A DNA stretch of 64,000 nucleotides, taken from positions 43,159-107,158 of the forward strand of contig NZ_FUZT01000016.1 of the NCBI RefSeq assembly GCF_900167445.1, written 5' to 3'. The notes beneath the pieces were generated by a model. That model was not told where the DNA came from and ran no database searches. It saw only the letters and a list, made by a program, of their open reading frames with translations. This document shows, one piece after another, positions 26,886 through 36,152 of the stretch. How positions within the stretch are numbered: position 1 is the stretch's first letter; each line of letters begins with the position of its first letter. Position numbers and translations under genes: made by a program. Origin of the DNA: Maledivibacter halophilus (GTDB taxonomy: Bacteria; Bacillota; Clostridia; Peptostreptococcales; Caminicellaceae).

Positions 26886-27917
26886 CTATTCTCCCTTTAA
26901 TCTATCTCTAATAAGGTTTGCACGTTTTATATCTCTTTCATTAGCACTTAGATTTTTTCCATAAATTTTTTGCAGTATACCTGCTTGTATGTCTACCATA
27001 AGAGTATCTATAGCCTTGACATCGATATTTTTTATTATTCCCATATCAATTCCTAACCTAACGTTTGAAATAAGTTTTAAAGCTTCCTTTGAGCTCATTA
27101 TTCTTCCATTTGTTAAAACTCCATAGGATCGACATATTTTATCCTCTAATTTCACTCTATTATTTGCTATAAGGGTTGCCCTTGCATCCCTTTCTTTATT
27201 TGTTATCTGCTTTGTAACTTCTATTAAGGTTTTTATAATCTCTTTTTCTGTTCTTCCTAATGTAACTTGATTTGAAATCTGAAACATATTTCCTTCTGAT
27301 TCACTTCCTTCGCCGTATATTCCCCTTACAGTAAATCCAATTTGATTTACTGCTTGAATTATTCTATTCATATAACCTGTAATTGTAAGGGCTGGCAAAT
27401 GGATCATAACAGATGCTCTTATTCCTGTTCCTACATTTGTTGGACAGGATGTCAAATATCCAATATCTTCATCAAAGGCATATTTGAGATCTTCTTCAAT
27501 AATATCATCAATTTTATTTGCTAAATCCCAGGCTTCTTCCAGCTGAAAACCCGGAAAAAGGCATTGAATACGGATATGATCTTCTTCATTTATCATAATA
27601 CTTACCGATTCATCCTTGTTTATCATTACTGCACTCTTCTTTGGTCTTTCTATCAGATTTGGACTTATAAGATGTTTTTCTATCAAAACCTGCTTATCAT
27701 TATCAGATATCTCATCTATTCCAATTAAGTTAAAATCATTTTTAAGTATTGTATTGCCCTCAATAATTGAATCACTTACTTTTTTAATAATCTCTTTACT
27801 TTTTTCATCTGTTAGTGCAATAGGAAATGGAAATTCTTCTAAATTTCTTGCAACTCTAATTCTACTACTAATTATTATATCCTTTTGTGGACCTTCACCG
27901 TCAATCCATTTAGTCAT
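26886..27917 (-). CDS. mcsB: Protein arginine kinase McsB
   Basis: Phosphorylates arginines on proteins, including CtsR, to mark them for ClpCP. It belongs to the phosphagen-kinase fold. The translation shows SSRIRVARNL near the start, the catalytic loop SCPTNVGTG, and RDARA near the C-terminal phospho-arginine pocket. Length 343 is normal. It is 12 bp after mcsA in the class III heat-shock operon. Confidence 0.95.
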   Translation of the reverse strand: MTKWIDGEGPQKDIIISSRIRVARNLEEFPFPIALTDEKSKEIIKKVSDSIIEGNTILKNDFNLIGIDEISDNDKQVLIEKHLISPNLIERPKKSAVMINKDESVSIMINEEDHIRIQCLFPGFQLEEAWDLANKIDDIIEEDLKYAFDEDIGYLTSCPTNVGTGIRASVMIHLPALTITGYMNRIIQAVNQIGFTVRGIYGEGSESEGNMFQISNQVTLGRTEKEIIKTLIEVTKQITNKERDARATLIANNRVKLEDKICRSYGVLTNGRIMSSKEALKLISNVRLGIDMGIIKNIDVKAIDTLMVDIQAGILQKIYGKNLSANERDIKRANLIRDRLKGE

Positions 27918-27929
27918 CTTCTATACCCC

Positions 27930-28442
27930 CTATTTATTTGACTCCAAGTCCTTTTCAAGTAATTTTATCTTATCTCTAAGCTCAGCAGCTTTTTCGAACT
28001 CTTCTTTATCAATGGCCCTGCTAAGTTCCTTTTTCTTAGTCAAGATTTCACGTTTTAGCCTAATCAAGCTTCCCGCCTTCTTAGGAACCTTACCTGTATG
28101 ATGTTTACTTCCATGTACACTTTTTACAAGGGGCATTAATTTCTCATTAAAGGTTTTATAACACTCTGAACATCCAAGTCTTCCTAATTGTTTGAATTTA
28201 CCATAGCTCATTCCACATTTGCTACATGTAGTAGTCTGAATATAATCCACCTTCAAAGGGGAACCTTGAACAGAATCCAATAAACCTGTAAGAAAATTAT
28301 TAATAGTAAATGGATTTTCAAAGCTTATATCCTGAGTTCTCCTTGCACATTCCTCGCATAAATGCAGCTCTATTTTCTTATTATTTATAATTTTTGTTAA
28401 ATGAACCGTAGCATTGTTCTGTTTACATTTTTCACAAAGCAT
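27930..28442 (-). CDS. mcsA: McsA, activator of McsB (UVR-motif zinc protein)
   Basis: A 170-residue zinc protein with four CxxC-type pairs (CEKC, CEEC, CSKC, CSEC) in two zinc modules and a C-terminal UVR motif (REILTKKKELSRAIDKEEFEKA) that contacts ClpC. It stimulates McsB kinase activity. The ATG at 28442 follows GGGGAGG. It lies between ctsR and mcsB. Confidence 0.94.
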   Translation of the reverse strand: MLCEKCKQNNATVHLTKIINNKKIELHLCEECARRTQDISFENPFTINNFLTGLLDSVQGSPLKVDYIQTTTCSKCGMSYGKFKQLGRLGCSECYKTFNEKLMPLVKSVHGSKHHTGKVPKKAGSLIRLKREILTKKKELSRAIDKEEFEKAAELRDKIKLLEKDLESNK

Positions 28443-28463
28443 AATTTTACCTCCCCAATTCCC

Positions 28464-28919
28464 TTATCTAAGAAGTGAAGCAAGCATTGATTTTAAAATA
28501 CCTGCCCTTACAACATTTTTTATTTCAGAATCAATATTTAATGCTCTATTATTTATTGCTGAAATCATTATTCTGGCTTCTCTATTTTTTATGATACCCC
28601 GCTCATGTAAAAAATTAACTAAAGATACTGCCTTAGTCATATTTATACTATTACCAATATCGCCTATTATGTTATATATTAATCCAGCATCATCAATTTT
28701 TAATCTGATGATTTTTATATGTCCTCCACCGCCTCTTCTACTTTGTACTTCATATCCTTTTTCCACAGAAAACCTCGTTGTGAGTACATAATTAATTTGA
28801 GAGGGAGCACAATTAAAATCATTAGCTAATTCGTTTCTTTTTATTTCTACAATCTGTCCTTCTGAATTTTTCAGGAGATCCTTTATAAAAGCTTCAATCA
28901 AATCACTTAATCTAGCCAT
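28464..28919 (-). CDS. ctsR: Transcriptional repressor CtsR
   Basis: Repressor of class III heat-shock genes. It has an N-terminal winged HTH with the glycine-rich wing SRRGGGGHIKI, whose arginine senses heat and is phosphorylated by McsB, and a C-terminal dimerisation domain. Length 151 is usual. The ATG at 28919 is the first gene of its operon; a CtsR box lies 20 bp upstream, so it is self-regulated. Confidence 0.95.
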   Translation of the reverse strand: MARLSDLIEAFIKDLLKNSEGQIVEIKRNELANDFNCAPSQINYVLTTRFSVEKGYEVQSRRGGGGHIKIIRLKIDDAGLIYNIIGDIGNSINMTKAVSLVNFLHERGIIKNREARIMISAINNRALNIDSEIKNVVRAGILKSMLASLLR

Positions 28920-28938
28920 AACATCACCCTTATCTAAC

Positions 28939-28955
28939 TTTGACTTTCTTTGACC
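28939..28955 (-). promoter_or_regulatory. CtsR operator
   Basis: The minus strand reads GGTCAAA-GAA-AGTCAAA, a match to the CtsR heptad direct repeat with a 3-nt spacer. It lies between a TATATT -10-like sequence and the ctsR start codon. Confidence 0.9.
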
Positions 28956-29122
28956 TTAACTTGATGATAATATAATTTAATTTAAGTTTCAAGTTCTATT
29001 TTTAACTAATTTAGGCTATATTATACGATTTTCAATAATTATTCTTCATATAGTTATAATTACTTAATTTTATTATCCATTTATATATATTACTATCTTT
29101 TTTCTCCTTTACAATAAAAAAG

Positions 29123-29140
29123 AACCTGCAATTGCAGGTT
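29123..29140. terminator. Bidirectional terminator after proA
   Basis: The palindromic AACCTGCAATTGCAGGTT is flanked by A6 and T7 runs on either side. It lies just after the proA stop (29144). Confidence 0.85.
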
Positions 29141-29143
29141 TTT

Positions 29144-30400
29144 TTATTGTCTAATTTGCCCTTCGCCGTATATAATATTCTTTATTGTAGTAAGTTCTTC
29201 AAGTCCCATAGGACCTCTAGCATGGAGCTTTTGTGTACTTATTCCTATTTCTGCTCCAAATCCAAACTGACTGCCATCGGTAAATCTAGTAGATGCATTT
29301 ACATATACCGCTGCTGCATCAATTTCCTTTAGAAATCTTTGAGAATTCAAATAATTATTAGTAATTATTGCTTCTGAATGCTTTGTCCCATATTCAAAAA
29401 TATGATCTATGGCCTCATCTATGGAATTCACAACTTTAATCGCCAGTATATAATCTAAATATTCTGTGGCCCAATCTTCCTTAGAAGCCGGTTTTACATC
29501 AGATATAATTTCTTTTGTTATGTGGCATCCCCTCATTTCTACACCATAGCCCTTCAAACGCTTAGACAACTCTGGTAGAAACTCCTTAGCAATATTTTTA
29601 TGGACCAATATTGTTTCTGCCGCATTACACACAGCTGGCCTTTGAGTTTTAGCATTTATTACTATGTCCTCTGCCATTTTCAGATCTGCACTGTCATCTA
29701 TATATATATGACAGTTCCCAACTCCAGTTTCTATAACTGGTACTGTTGAGTTTTTCACTACCGCTTGTATAAGTCCAGCTCCACCTCTTGGAATTAGAAC
29801 ATCTATATACTGGTTTAGCTTCATCATTTCTGTTGCCGCTTCTCTATCAGTTATATCAATAAATTGTATAGATTCCTTTGGTAGACCGTTTTCAGCAGCA
29901 GCCTCTTTAATAATATTTATTAAAGAAGTATTTGAATTAATAGCTTCAGATCCTCCTCGTAAAATAACAACATTTCCTGCTTTTATACATAGAGCAGCTG
30001 CATCTACAGTAACATTTGGTCTAGACTCATATATAATACCTATTACTCCAAGGGGAACTCTTATTTGGCCTATCTGAAGCTCATCTTCCGTCTTCCACAT
30101 CTTGTCAACTTGTCCTATAGGGTCCTTTAACGAAGCTACATTTTTAAGACCATCAGCCATATCATTTATTCTATTTTCATTTAATAAAAGTCTATCCAAC
30201 ATATATTCTGATAAGCCTTTTTCTTTTCCATTTTCGATATCCTTGCTGTTAGCTGCTAAAATTGTATCTTTATTTTTAATTAGTGCCTGGGCCATAGCTT
30301 CAAGTGCTTTATTTTTTACATCTGTACCTATGGTGGCCATTTCTCGTGAAGCCTTTTTCGCCAATTTTCCCTTTTCTATAACATATTGCCTTATATCCAA
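29144..30400 (-). CDS. proA: Gamma-glutamyl phosphate reductase
   Basis: Second step of proline synthesis: NADPH reduction of glutamyl 5-phosphate to the semialdehyde. It is an aldehyde-dehydrogenase-fold protein with the ProA catalytic Cys motif RPAVCNAAET and VPVIETGVGNCH. Length 418 is normal. The start is TTG at 30400, 7 nt from AGGAGGG. It lies about 35 bp after proB and is co-transcribed with it. Confidence 0.96.
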   Translation of the reverse strand: MDIRQYVIEKGKLAKKASREMATIGTDVKNKALEAMAQALIKNKDTILAANSKDIENGKEKGLSEYMLDRLLLNENRINDMADGLKNVASLKDPIGQVDKMWKTEDELQIGQIRVPLGVIGIIYESRPNVTVDAAALCIKAGNVVILRGGSEAINSNTSLINIIKEAAAENGLPKESIQFIDITDREAATEMMKLNQYIDVLIPRGGAGLIQAVVKNSTVPVIETGVGNCHIYIDDSADLKMAEDIVINAKTQRPAVCNAAETILVHKNIAKEFLPELSKRLKGYGVEMRGCHITKEIISDVKPASKEDWATEYLDYILAIKVVNSIDEAIDHIFEYGTKHSEAIITNNYLNSQRFLKEIDAAAVYVNASTRFTDGSQFGFGAEIGISTQKLHARGPMGLEELTTIKNIIYGEGQIRQ

Positions 30401-30434
30401 TTTAATCCCTCCTATTAAACTTTAATTTACTTAA

Positions 30435-31565
30435 CTAAAGTATAACCAAATTATTTGCATGTACAACTTCATCATAGGTTTTATAATGAAGTTTGTCTTC
30501 TATATTTGAAGTTTGATCTCCTTTTATAAGGTCAATATCAGGTGAATTATAATTTGTTATTCCTCTTGCCAATTCACTTCCTTCTACATTAACAATAGAA
30601 ACAATATCTCCCTTTTCAAAAACCCCGTCTATAGACAATATTCCAGCAGGCAGTAAGCTTTTGCGATGTTTAACTATTGCCTCTGCAGCCCCATCATCAA
30701 CCTCTATTTTTCCTTTTATAAGGGTATTATATGACAACCAGCATTTTCTTCCCTGCAGGGGATGCTTATAAGCTTCAAAAAATGTGCCTACATCTTTGCA
30801 CTCTAATACTTGACTAATAATATTTTTTGCTGCTCCGTTAACAATGACCATGGAAGAACCAGCTTTTACTGCTATTTCCGCTGCACTTATTTTTGTTATC
30901 ATTCCTCCAGTTCCAAAGCTACTGCCTGCTCCACCAGCAGCTTCTTTTATGCTATCAGAAATATCACTAACATGGCTTATTAGTTTTGCTTCTTTGTTTT
31001 CTTTAGGATTAGAATCATACAGCCCTTCAATATCAGAAAGCAATATCAAAAGATCGGCTTCAACAAGACTGGTCACCATTGCTGATAAAGTGTCATTATC
31101 ACCAAATTTTATCTCATCAACAGCTATAGCATCATTTTCATTTATAATGGGAATAACGCCTTGATTGAATAAGGTAAAAAAAGTATTCCTTGCATTTAAA
31201 AATCTTTTCCTATTTAATATATCCTCTTTAGTTAAAAGTATTTGTGCTGCTGTTTTACCATATTCTGAGAATATTTTTTCGTACATATGAAGTAAAACAC
31301 CTTGTCCTACAGCAGCTGCTGCTTGTTTTTCAGGAATAGTCTTAGGTCTTGTTTTAAGCCCCAGTTTACCCATTCCAGCTCCAATAGCTCCAGAGGTTAC
31401 TAGTGCCACCTCAATCCCTTTATTATTAGCATCTGCAATTTGTCTTACTATACTTTCTATTCTGTTTAGGTTTAACAAACCAGTTGAATGAGTCAATGTA
31501 GATGTTCCTATTTTAACAACTATCCTCTTTATATCTTTTATATATTTCTCCCTATTTATTTCCAT
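30435..31565 (-). CDS. proB: Glutamate 5-kinase
   Basis: First step of proline synthesis. An amino-acid kinase domain (IVVKIGTSTLT near residue 15; INENDAIAVDEIKFGDND) is followed by a C-terminal PUA domain, 376 residues in all. The ATG at 31565 fits the family start (REKYIKDIKRIVVKIG). Unusually, no ribosome binding site directly precedes it: a GGAGG lies 62 nt upstream, with a hairpin between the two. proC is divergent, 205 bp away. Confidence 0.95.
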   Translation of the reverse strand: MEINREKYIKDIKRIVVKIGTSTLTHSTGLLNLNRIESIVRQIADANNKGIEVALVTSGAIGAGMGKLGLKTRPKTIPEKQAAAAVGQGVLLHMYEKIFSEYGKTAAQILLTKEDILNRKRFLNARNTFFTLFNQGVIPIINENDAIAVDEIKFGDNDTLSAMVTSLVEADLLILLSDIEGLYDSNPKENKEAKLISHVSDISDSIKEAAGGAGSSFGTGGMITKISAAEIAVKAGSSMVIVNGAAKNIISQVLECKDVGTFFEAYKHPLQGRKCWLSYNTLIKGKIEVDDGAAEAIVKHRKSLLPAGILSIDGVFEKGDIVSIVNVEGSELARGITNYNSPDIDLIKGDQTSNIEDKLHYKTYDEVVHANNLVIL

Positions 31566-31570
31566 AGTAT

Positions 31571-31615
31571 AGACTCAAACCCAAATTATTTCAATATAGA
31601 AAATAATTTGAGTCT
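31571..31615. promoter_or_regulatory. Bulged hairpin between the proB ribosome binding site and its ATG
   Basis: On the minus strand AGACTC and AAATTATTT pair with AAATAATTT and GAGTCT, leaving a 6-nt bulge. It lies between GGAGG (31628-31632) and the ATG (31563-31565), and may control or permit proB translation. Confidence 0.55.
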
Positions 31616-31769
31616 AAAAAAGTCTTGCCTCCTTTCAAACAATGTATTATCATTAAGATATTATATTATTTATTCAACAGTAAATCAAAATTATTTTTCT
31701 ATTAACAGTAATTTAGCAGATTATATCATAACAACTTAAAATATTCAAATTAATTATGGAGGTATATTT

Positions 31770-32579
31770 ATGAAGCAAAATATCGGATTTATTGGATGTG
31801 GAAATATAGCTAATGCAATGATAGTCGGCCTTATAAAATCTAAGACCATATCTCCACAATCTGTTATGGTAAGTAACAGAACACCTGAAAAATTAGAAAA
31901 AATAAGTGCCAAGTATAATGTACACACCGCTATGGACAATAAAGAAGTTGCAAAGTTTGCCGATATATTAATTCTATCCGTTAAGACCAATAAATATTTT
32001 AAGGTAATAGATGAAATTAAGGATAGTATTAACTCAGACACAATAATAGTATCATTAGCAGCAGGAAGAAGCATTCGTTCTATTGAAGAAGCCTTTGGGA
32101 AAAAAATAAAGCTTGTTAGAACAATGCCAAATATCCCTGCAATAGTTGGAGAAGCTATGTCTGCTCTTTGCCATAATGCTTTAGTAAAAGAGGAAGAATT
32201 TCAATTAGTTCTTGATATTTTCAAAAGCTTTGGAAAAGTAGAAGTTGTAGATGAAGAATTAATGGATGTTGTCACAGCTATTTCTGGTTCTTCTCCAGCA
32301 TTGGTATATTTATTTATTGAAGCCTTAGCCGATGGTGCTGTCCTTAAGGGTTTTCCAAGGGATAAAGCCTATAGAATGGTTTCCCAAGCTGTATTGGGTG
32401 CAGCTAAAATCGTTTTGGAAACCGGAAAGCACCCTGGTCAGCTTAAGGATGAAGTATGCTCGGCAGGAGGAACTACTATAGAAGCTATTTATGCATTAGA
32501 AAAAAAGGGTTTTAGAGGTCATGTAATAGAATCTATTGAAATGGGAACAGAAAAATCTAAAAAGCTTGCAGAAAAATAG
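31770..32579 (+). CDS. proC: Pyrroline-5-carboxylate reductase
   Basis: Last step of proline synthesis, NAD(P)H-dependent. The N-terminal Rossmann motif GFIGCGNIANAM and the C-terminal P5CR signature (PGQLKDEVCSAGGTTIEAI) are present. Length 269 is normal. The ATG at 31770 follows GGAGGT. It is divergent from proBA, so the three proline genes form one locus. Confidence 0.96.
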   Translation: MKQNIGFIGCGNIANAMIVGLIKSKTISPQSVMVSNRTPEKLEKISAKYNVHTAMDNKEVAKFADILILSVKTNKYFKVIDEIKDSINSDTIIVSLAAGRSIRSIEEAFGKKIKLVRTMPNIPAIVGEAMSALCHNALVKEEEFQLVLDIFKSFGKVEVVDEELMDVVTAISGSSPALVYLFIEALADGAVLKGFPRDKAYRMVSQAVLGAAKIVLETGKHPGQLKDEVCSAGGTTIEAIYALEKKGFRGHVIESIEMGTEKSKKLAEK

Positions 32580-32589
32580 TGGAAAATAT

Positions 32590-32615
32590 AAATCCCCTGA
32601 AAATTCAGGGGATTT
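32590..32615. terminator. Bidirectional terminator between convergent proC and the EF-G-like gene
   Basis: Arms AAATCCCCTGAA and TTCAGGGGATTT with a 2-nt loop, followed by T-rich DNA on the plus strand. Confidence 0.88.
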
Positions 32616-32621
32616 TATTTT

Positions 32622-34694
32622 TTAATCTTCCTGTTTAGCAGCTTCTATGATTTTTTCTGCTAATTGAGCTGGAACCTCTTCATATTTTTCAAATTTCATT
32701 GTAAAACTTCCTCTTGCTTGAGTCATGGAACGTAAATCTGGAGCATATTTAAACATTTCAACCTGAGGTGCTTCTGCAATTACTTTTTGATACCCGTCTC
32801 CTGTTGGCTCCATACCAAGTATTCTACCTCTTCTTTTATTCATATCTCCCATAATATCTCCCATATAATCTTCCGGTATAAGAACCTCTACCTTTACTAT
32901 TGGCTCAAGGAGTATAGGTTTTGCCTTTTCGATTCCTTTTTTAAATGCAAGAGATGCGGCAATCTTGAAGGCCATTTCACTGGAATCAACTGAGTGATAA
33001 GAACCATCAAATAGTGTTGCCTTAACATTAACCACAGGATATCCTGCTAATACACCTTTTTCCAATGATTCTCTAAGACCCTTTTCAACGGCTGGTATAT
33101 ATTGTTTTGGAACTGAGCCGCCAAAAATTTCTTCAGCAAATTCAAATTCTTCAGTTGAAGGCTCAAATCTTATATGAACATCACCATACTGGCCTGCTCC
33201 ACCACTTTGTTTTTTATGTTTGCCTTGAACACTTGAAGTTCCTTTAATGGTTTCCCTAAAAGCAATTTTAGGATCCATAAGATCAACTTCAACTCCAAAA
33301 CCATTTTTCATCTTATTAGTTATTACAGTAAGCTGCATGTTTCCTTGCCCACCTATAAGCAGCTGCTTAGTTTCTGTATTTCTCTCTACAACAAAGGTTG
33401 GATCTTCTTCAGTCAATCTATGAAGAGAAGCACCAATTTTTTCTTCATCTCCTTTAGATTTAGGCTCTACTGCCATAAATAAGCAAGGCTCTGGAAACTG
33501 AATCCCTTGATATTTTATTAAGGAGCTTTTATCACAAAGGGTGTCTCCAGTTTCAGTGTATTGAAGCTTTGCTATGGCCCCAATATCCCCAGCTGTAACC
33601 ATATCACACTCTAATTGATTTTTGCCTCTTAACATAAACAAGCTACCTAATTTTTCTTTTTCATCTTTATTTGCATTAAATATTTCCATATCCTTTGTTA
33701 ATTTTCCCGAATAAACCTTAAATAAGGATATCTTACCTACAAATGGATCCACAATTGTTTTAAACACAAGGGCTGAGAAAGGCTCATTTTCACTTACTTT
33801 TCTAATTATTGGTTCATCATTCTCAGGATTCACACCTTCATACTCTCCATTATGCATATCCTTAGGAGTAGGCATATAATCAGATGTCATATTAAATAGT
33901 GTATGAATACCAATATTATTGGCTACTGAACCTACTAGTACAGGTACAACCTCACCAGCCAATACACCTTTTCTTAAGCCTTCATGAATTTCTTCTGCTG
34001 TAAATTCTTCCCCTTCAAAATATTTTTCAAGTAATTCCTCATCACTTTCTGCAACTGATTCAATAAGCATTTCCCTAACAGGAGTAATTTTTTCTTCCAT
34101 TCCTGCTGGAATATCAACATCTACACATTCCTTGCCATTGTATTCTCGACCAATCATATCCACAACATTTACAAAGCCTTTAAAGTTTTCTCCCTCTCCA
34201 ATTGGAATTGCAAAGGGAGCAATCTTTTTACCAAAATTGTCTCTCAAATCCTTAATCAGTTTATCATAGTTAACGTTTTCCTTATCCATTTTATTAATAA
34301 ACATAATTTTTGGCATTTTTCTTTCTTCCGTGTATTTCCATGCCTTCTCAGTACCAACTTCAACGCCTGAAGTTGCATCTACCATTATAATAGCTCCACC
34401 CGCTACTCTCAAGGCACTTATAACCTCGCCGGCAAAATCAAAGTATCCAGGAGCATCCAATATGTTATATTTTGAATTATTCCACTCTACAGGAATAACT
34501 GAAGTTCCTATTGAAAATTGTCTAGAGATTTCTTCCTTATCAAAATCTGATACAGTATTACCATCTTCTACTTTTCCCATTCTCTTAATAGCCTTTGTAG
34601 TATATAGCATTGCCTCAGTTAATGTAGTCTTTCCACTTCCACCATGTCCTAATAATGCAATATTTCTTATTTGGTCAACTTTGTAATTCTTCAT
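32622..34694 (-). CDS. Elongation factor G-like protein (EF-G2 type)
   Basis: A 690-residue translational GTPase with five EF-G domains. P-loop GHGGSGKT (residues 17-24), DAPGYFDF (G3) and NKMD (G4) are present, and the G2 region is divergent from true FusA. It resembles the second EF-G-like paralogues common in Clostridia rather than the fusA gene of the str operon. ATG at 34694 after GGAGG. It is monocistronic. Its role may be in stress or ribosome recycling; it is unproven. Confidence 0.88.
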   Translation of the reverse strand: MKNYKVDQIRNIALLGHGGSGKTTLTEAMLYTTKAIKRMGKVEDGNTVSDFDKEEISRQFSIGTSVIPVEWNNSKYNILDAPGYFDFAGEVISALRVAGGAIIMVDATSGVEVGTEKAWKYTEERKMPKIMFINKMDKENVNYDKLIKDLRDNFGKKIAPFAIPIGEGENFKGFVNVVDMIGREYNGKECVDVDIPAGMEEKITPVREMLIESVAESDEELLEKYFEGEEFTAEEIHEGLRKGVLAGEVVPVLVGSVANNIGIHTLFNMTSDYMPTPKDMHNGEYEGVNPENDEPIIRKVSENEPFSALVFKTIVDPFVGKISLFKVYSGKLTKDMEIFNANKDEKEKLGSLFMLRGKNQLECDMVTAGDIGAIAKLQYTETGDTLCDKSSLIKYQGIQFPEPCLFMAVEPKSKGDEEKIGASLHRLTEEDPTFVVERNTETKQLLIGGQGNMQLTVITNKMKNGFGVEVDLMDPKIAFRETIKGTSSVQGKHKKQSGGAGQYGDVHIRFEPSTEEFEFAEEIFGGSVPKQYIPAVEKGLRESLEKGVLAGYPVVNVKATLFDGSYHSVDSSEMAFKIAASLAFKKGIEKAKPILLEPIVKVEVLIPEDYMGDIMGDMNKRRGRILGMEPTGDGYQKVIAEAPQVEMFKYAPDLRSMTQARGSFTMKFEKYEEVPAQLAEKIIEAAKQED

Positions 34695-35053
34695 ACTTTT
34701 CCTCCTCGCCTTATTATATTTGATTGGTTCTTTTATTTATATTAATAATTCTATAAAATTTCAAAAATTCCTTTAATTATCCTATATTATACAACTTTTT
34801 TCCAAAAATATAAAGAGATTAAATAAAATTAGAATCAGTTATAAATTATTTGCATTTAGAATTATTTTTTAATATAGTTATAGAGCTAAAAAATCTTACA
34901 ATATTCTACTTATTTTAGGATAGTTTTTGTCATTTTTAGCTGTGCTAAATATAATATTTATACATATGAACAAATCCTCAATTTCATTGCAATTTCCAAA
35001 TGTTTCATGTAGAATATTAATGATACATATATAGAGTTCGCATAGTAAATCTT

Positions 35054-35108
35054 AATTTATACATATAAAAGTACTTAGCATTCTAAGGATTTTTTATGTA
35101 TATAAATT
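35054..35108 (+). promoter_or_regulatory. Leader hairpin upstream of the Rossmann-chemoreceptor gene
   Basis: This is the only clear structure in the 473-bp gap 34695-35167. Outer AT arms (35054-35070 and 35091-35108) surround an inner CTTAG/CTAAG stem followed by GATTTTTT. It sits about 60 bp before the start codon and could be an attenuator. The rest of the gap is plain AT-rich sequence. Confidence 0.4.
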
Positions 35109-35167
35109 AGTAATTTTACTTTAAACTCTATAGATGGGGGGATTTCTATTTTTAAGGAGGGAGTAAA

Positions 35168-35974
35168 TTGAACATAGCAATAGTAGGTGCTGGTAAAGGA
35201 GGAGTAAGCACCATAAAGTGCTTTAACAACATCAAGGACATTACTATTAGCATTGTAGTAGATAAAAATATTAATGCACCAGGTATAGAATTGGCTAAAG
35301 AACTAGGCATTCCTTTTTCCCATTCTGTAGATGATATCAATTGTGAAAATTTGGATGTAATAGTTGAAGCCACGGGAAATAAAGAGTTCAGCAATTTTTT
35401 GAAAGATAAGTTTGAATCCAAGTGCAGTATAGTTGACTCTAAGGGCACTTGGCTTATGATGACTTTAGCAGAAAGAGATTTAAAGGCTTTGGAAAAAATG
35501 GATAATCAAATCTCTATTATAAATGATACTGCAAATATAGTTCAAAGCCAAGTTAATGAAATCATGGGATCGATCGAGAAAATACATACTACAAGTGAAA
35601 AACTTCTATATACTACTAAAGTATCAAATGAATACATAAAAGAAAGTGATAATATAATTCAATCGGTTAATAAAATTTCTCAACAAACTAAAATACTTGG
35701 CATAAATGCTTCTATTGAAGCTGCTAGAGCTGGTGAACACGGTAAAGGATTTGGAGTTGTGGCTAATGAAGTTCAAAGTCTTTCAAAATACACTGAAGAT
35801 TTTGCAGCAGAAATAAAGGGTATTCTTTTAAAATTATCTGAAGAGATAAAGAAAATCGATAAGGAAGTTAATGGATTAGACAGCTTTTCTCAGGTGCAAG
35901 TTAATGCCTCTGACAAAGTAAGCTCAGCAGTAGATGATCTTGTAGAGGCTTGTGATGAAAATTGCAACCACTAG
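35168..35974 (+). CDS. Soluble chemoreceptor-like protein with N-terminal Rossmann NAD(P)-binding domain
   Basis: The 268-residue protein starts MNIAIVGAGKGG, a dinucleotide-binding loop, and residues 1-105 look like an NAD(P)-binding Rossmann domain (DVIVEATG, SIVDSKGTW). Residues about 110-265 are a coiled-coil chemoreceptor signalling domain with the conserved hairpin tip GINASIEAARAGEHGKGFGVVANEV in part. There is no membrane segment or HAMP domain. The start is TTG at 35168 after AAGGAGGGAG. It may report redox or metabolite state to CheA/CheW or another partner; none is nearby. It is monocistronic with its own terminator. Confidence 0.88.
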   Translation: MNIAIVGAGKGGVSTIKCFNNIKDITISIVVDKNINAPGIELAKELGIPFSHSVDDINCENLDVIVEATGNKEFSNFLKDKFESKCSIVDSKGTWLMMTLAERDLKALEKMDNQISIINDTANIVQSQVNEIMGSIEKIHTTSEKLLYTTKVSNEYIKESDNIIQSVNKISQQTKILGINASIEAARAGEHGKGFGVVANEVQSLSKYTEDFAAEIKGILLKLSEEIKKIDKEVNGLDSFSQVQVNASDKVSSAVDDLVEACDENCNH

Positions 35975-36029
35975 TAAATTTTTATAACTTAAAAAAATAT
36001 ATTCCAAAACTAAATTTAAATATTACTAG

Positions 36030-36065
36030 AAAACTATCGTCTAATTAAAAAAATGATAGTTTTTC
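36030..36065 (+). terminator. Intrinsic terminator after the Rossmann-chemoreceptor gene
   Basis: AAAACTATC and GATAGTTTT arms with an A-rich loop, followed by TTTCTTTTT. Confidence 0.75.
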
Positions 36066-36152
36066 TTTTTAATTTACATTTTATACAGTTTTTTAATTTT
36101 TTCTAATAAAAATAATATAAAATTTGGAAGTAACTAAAAACAGTTTTGAAAA

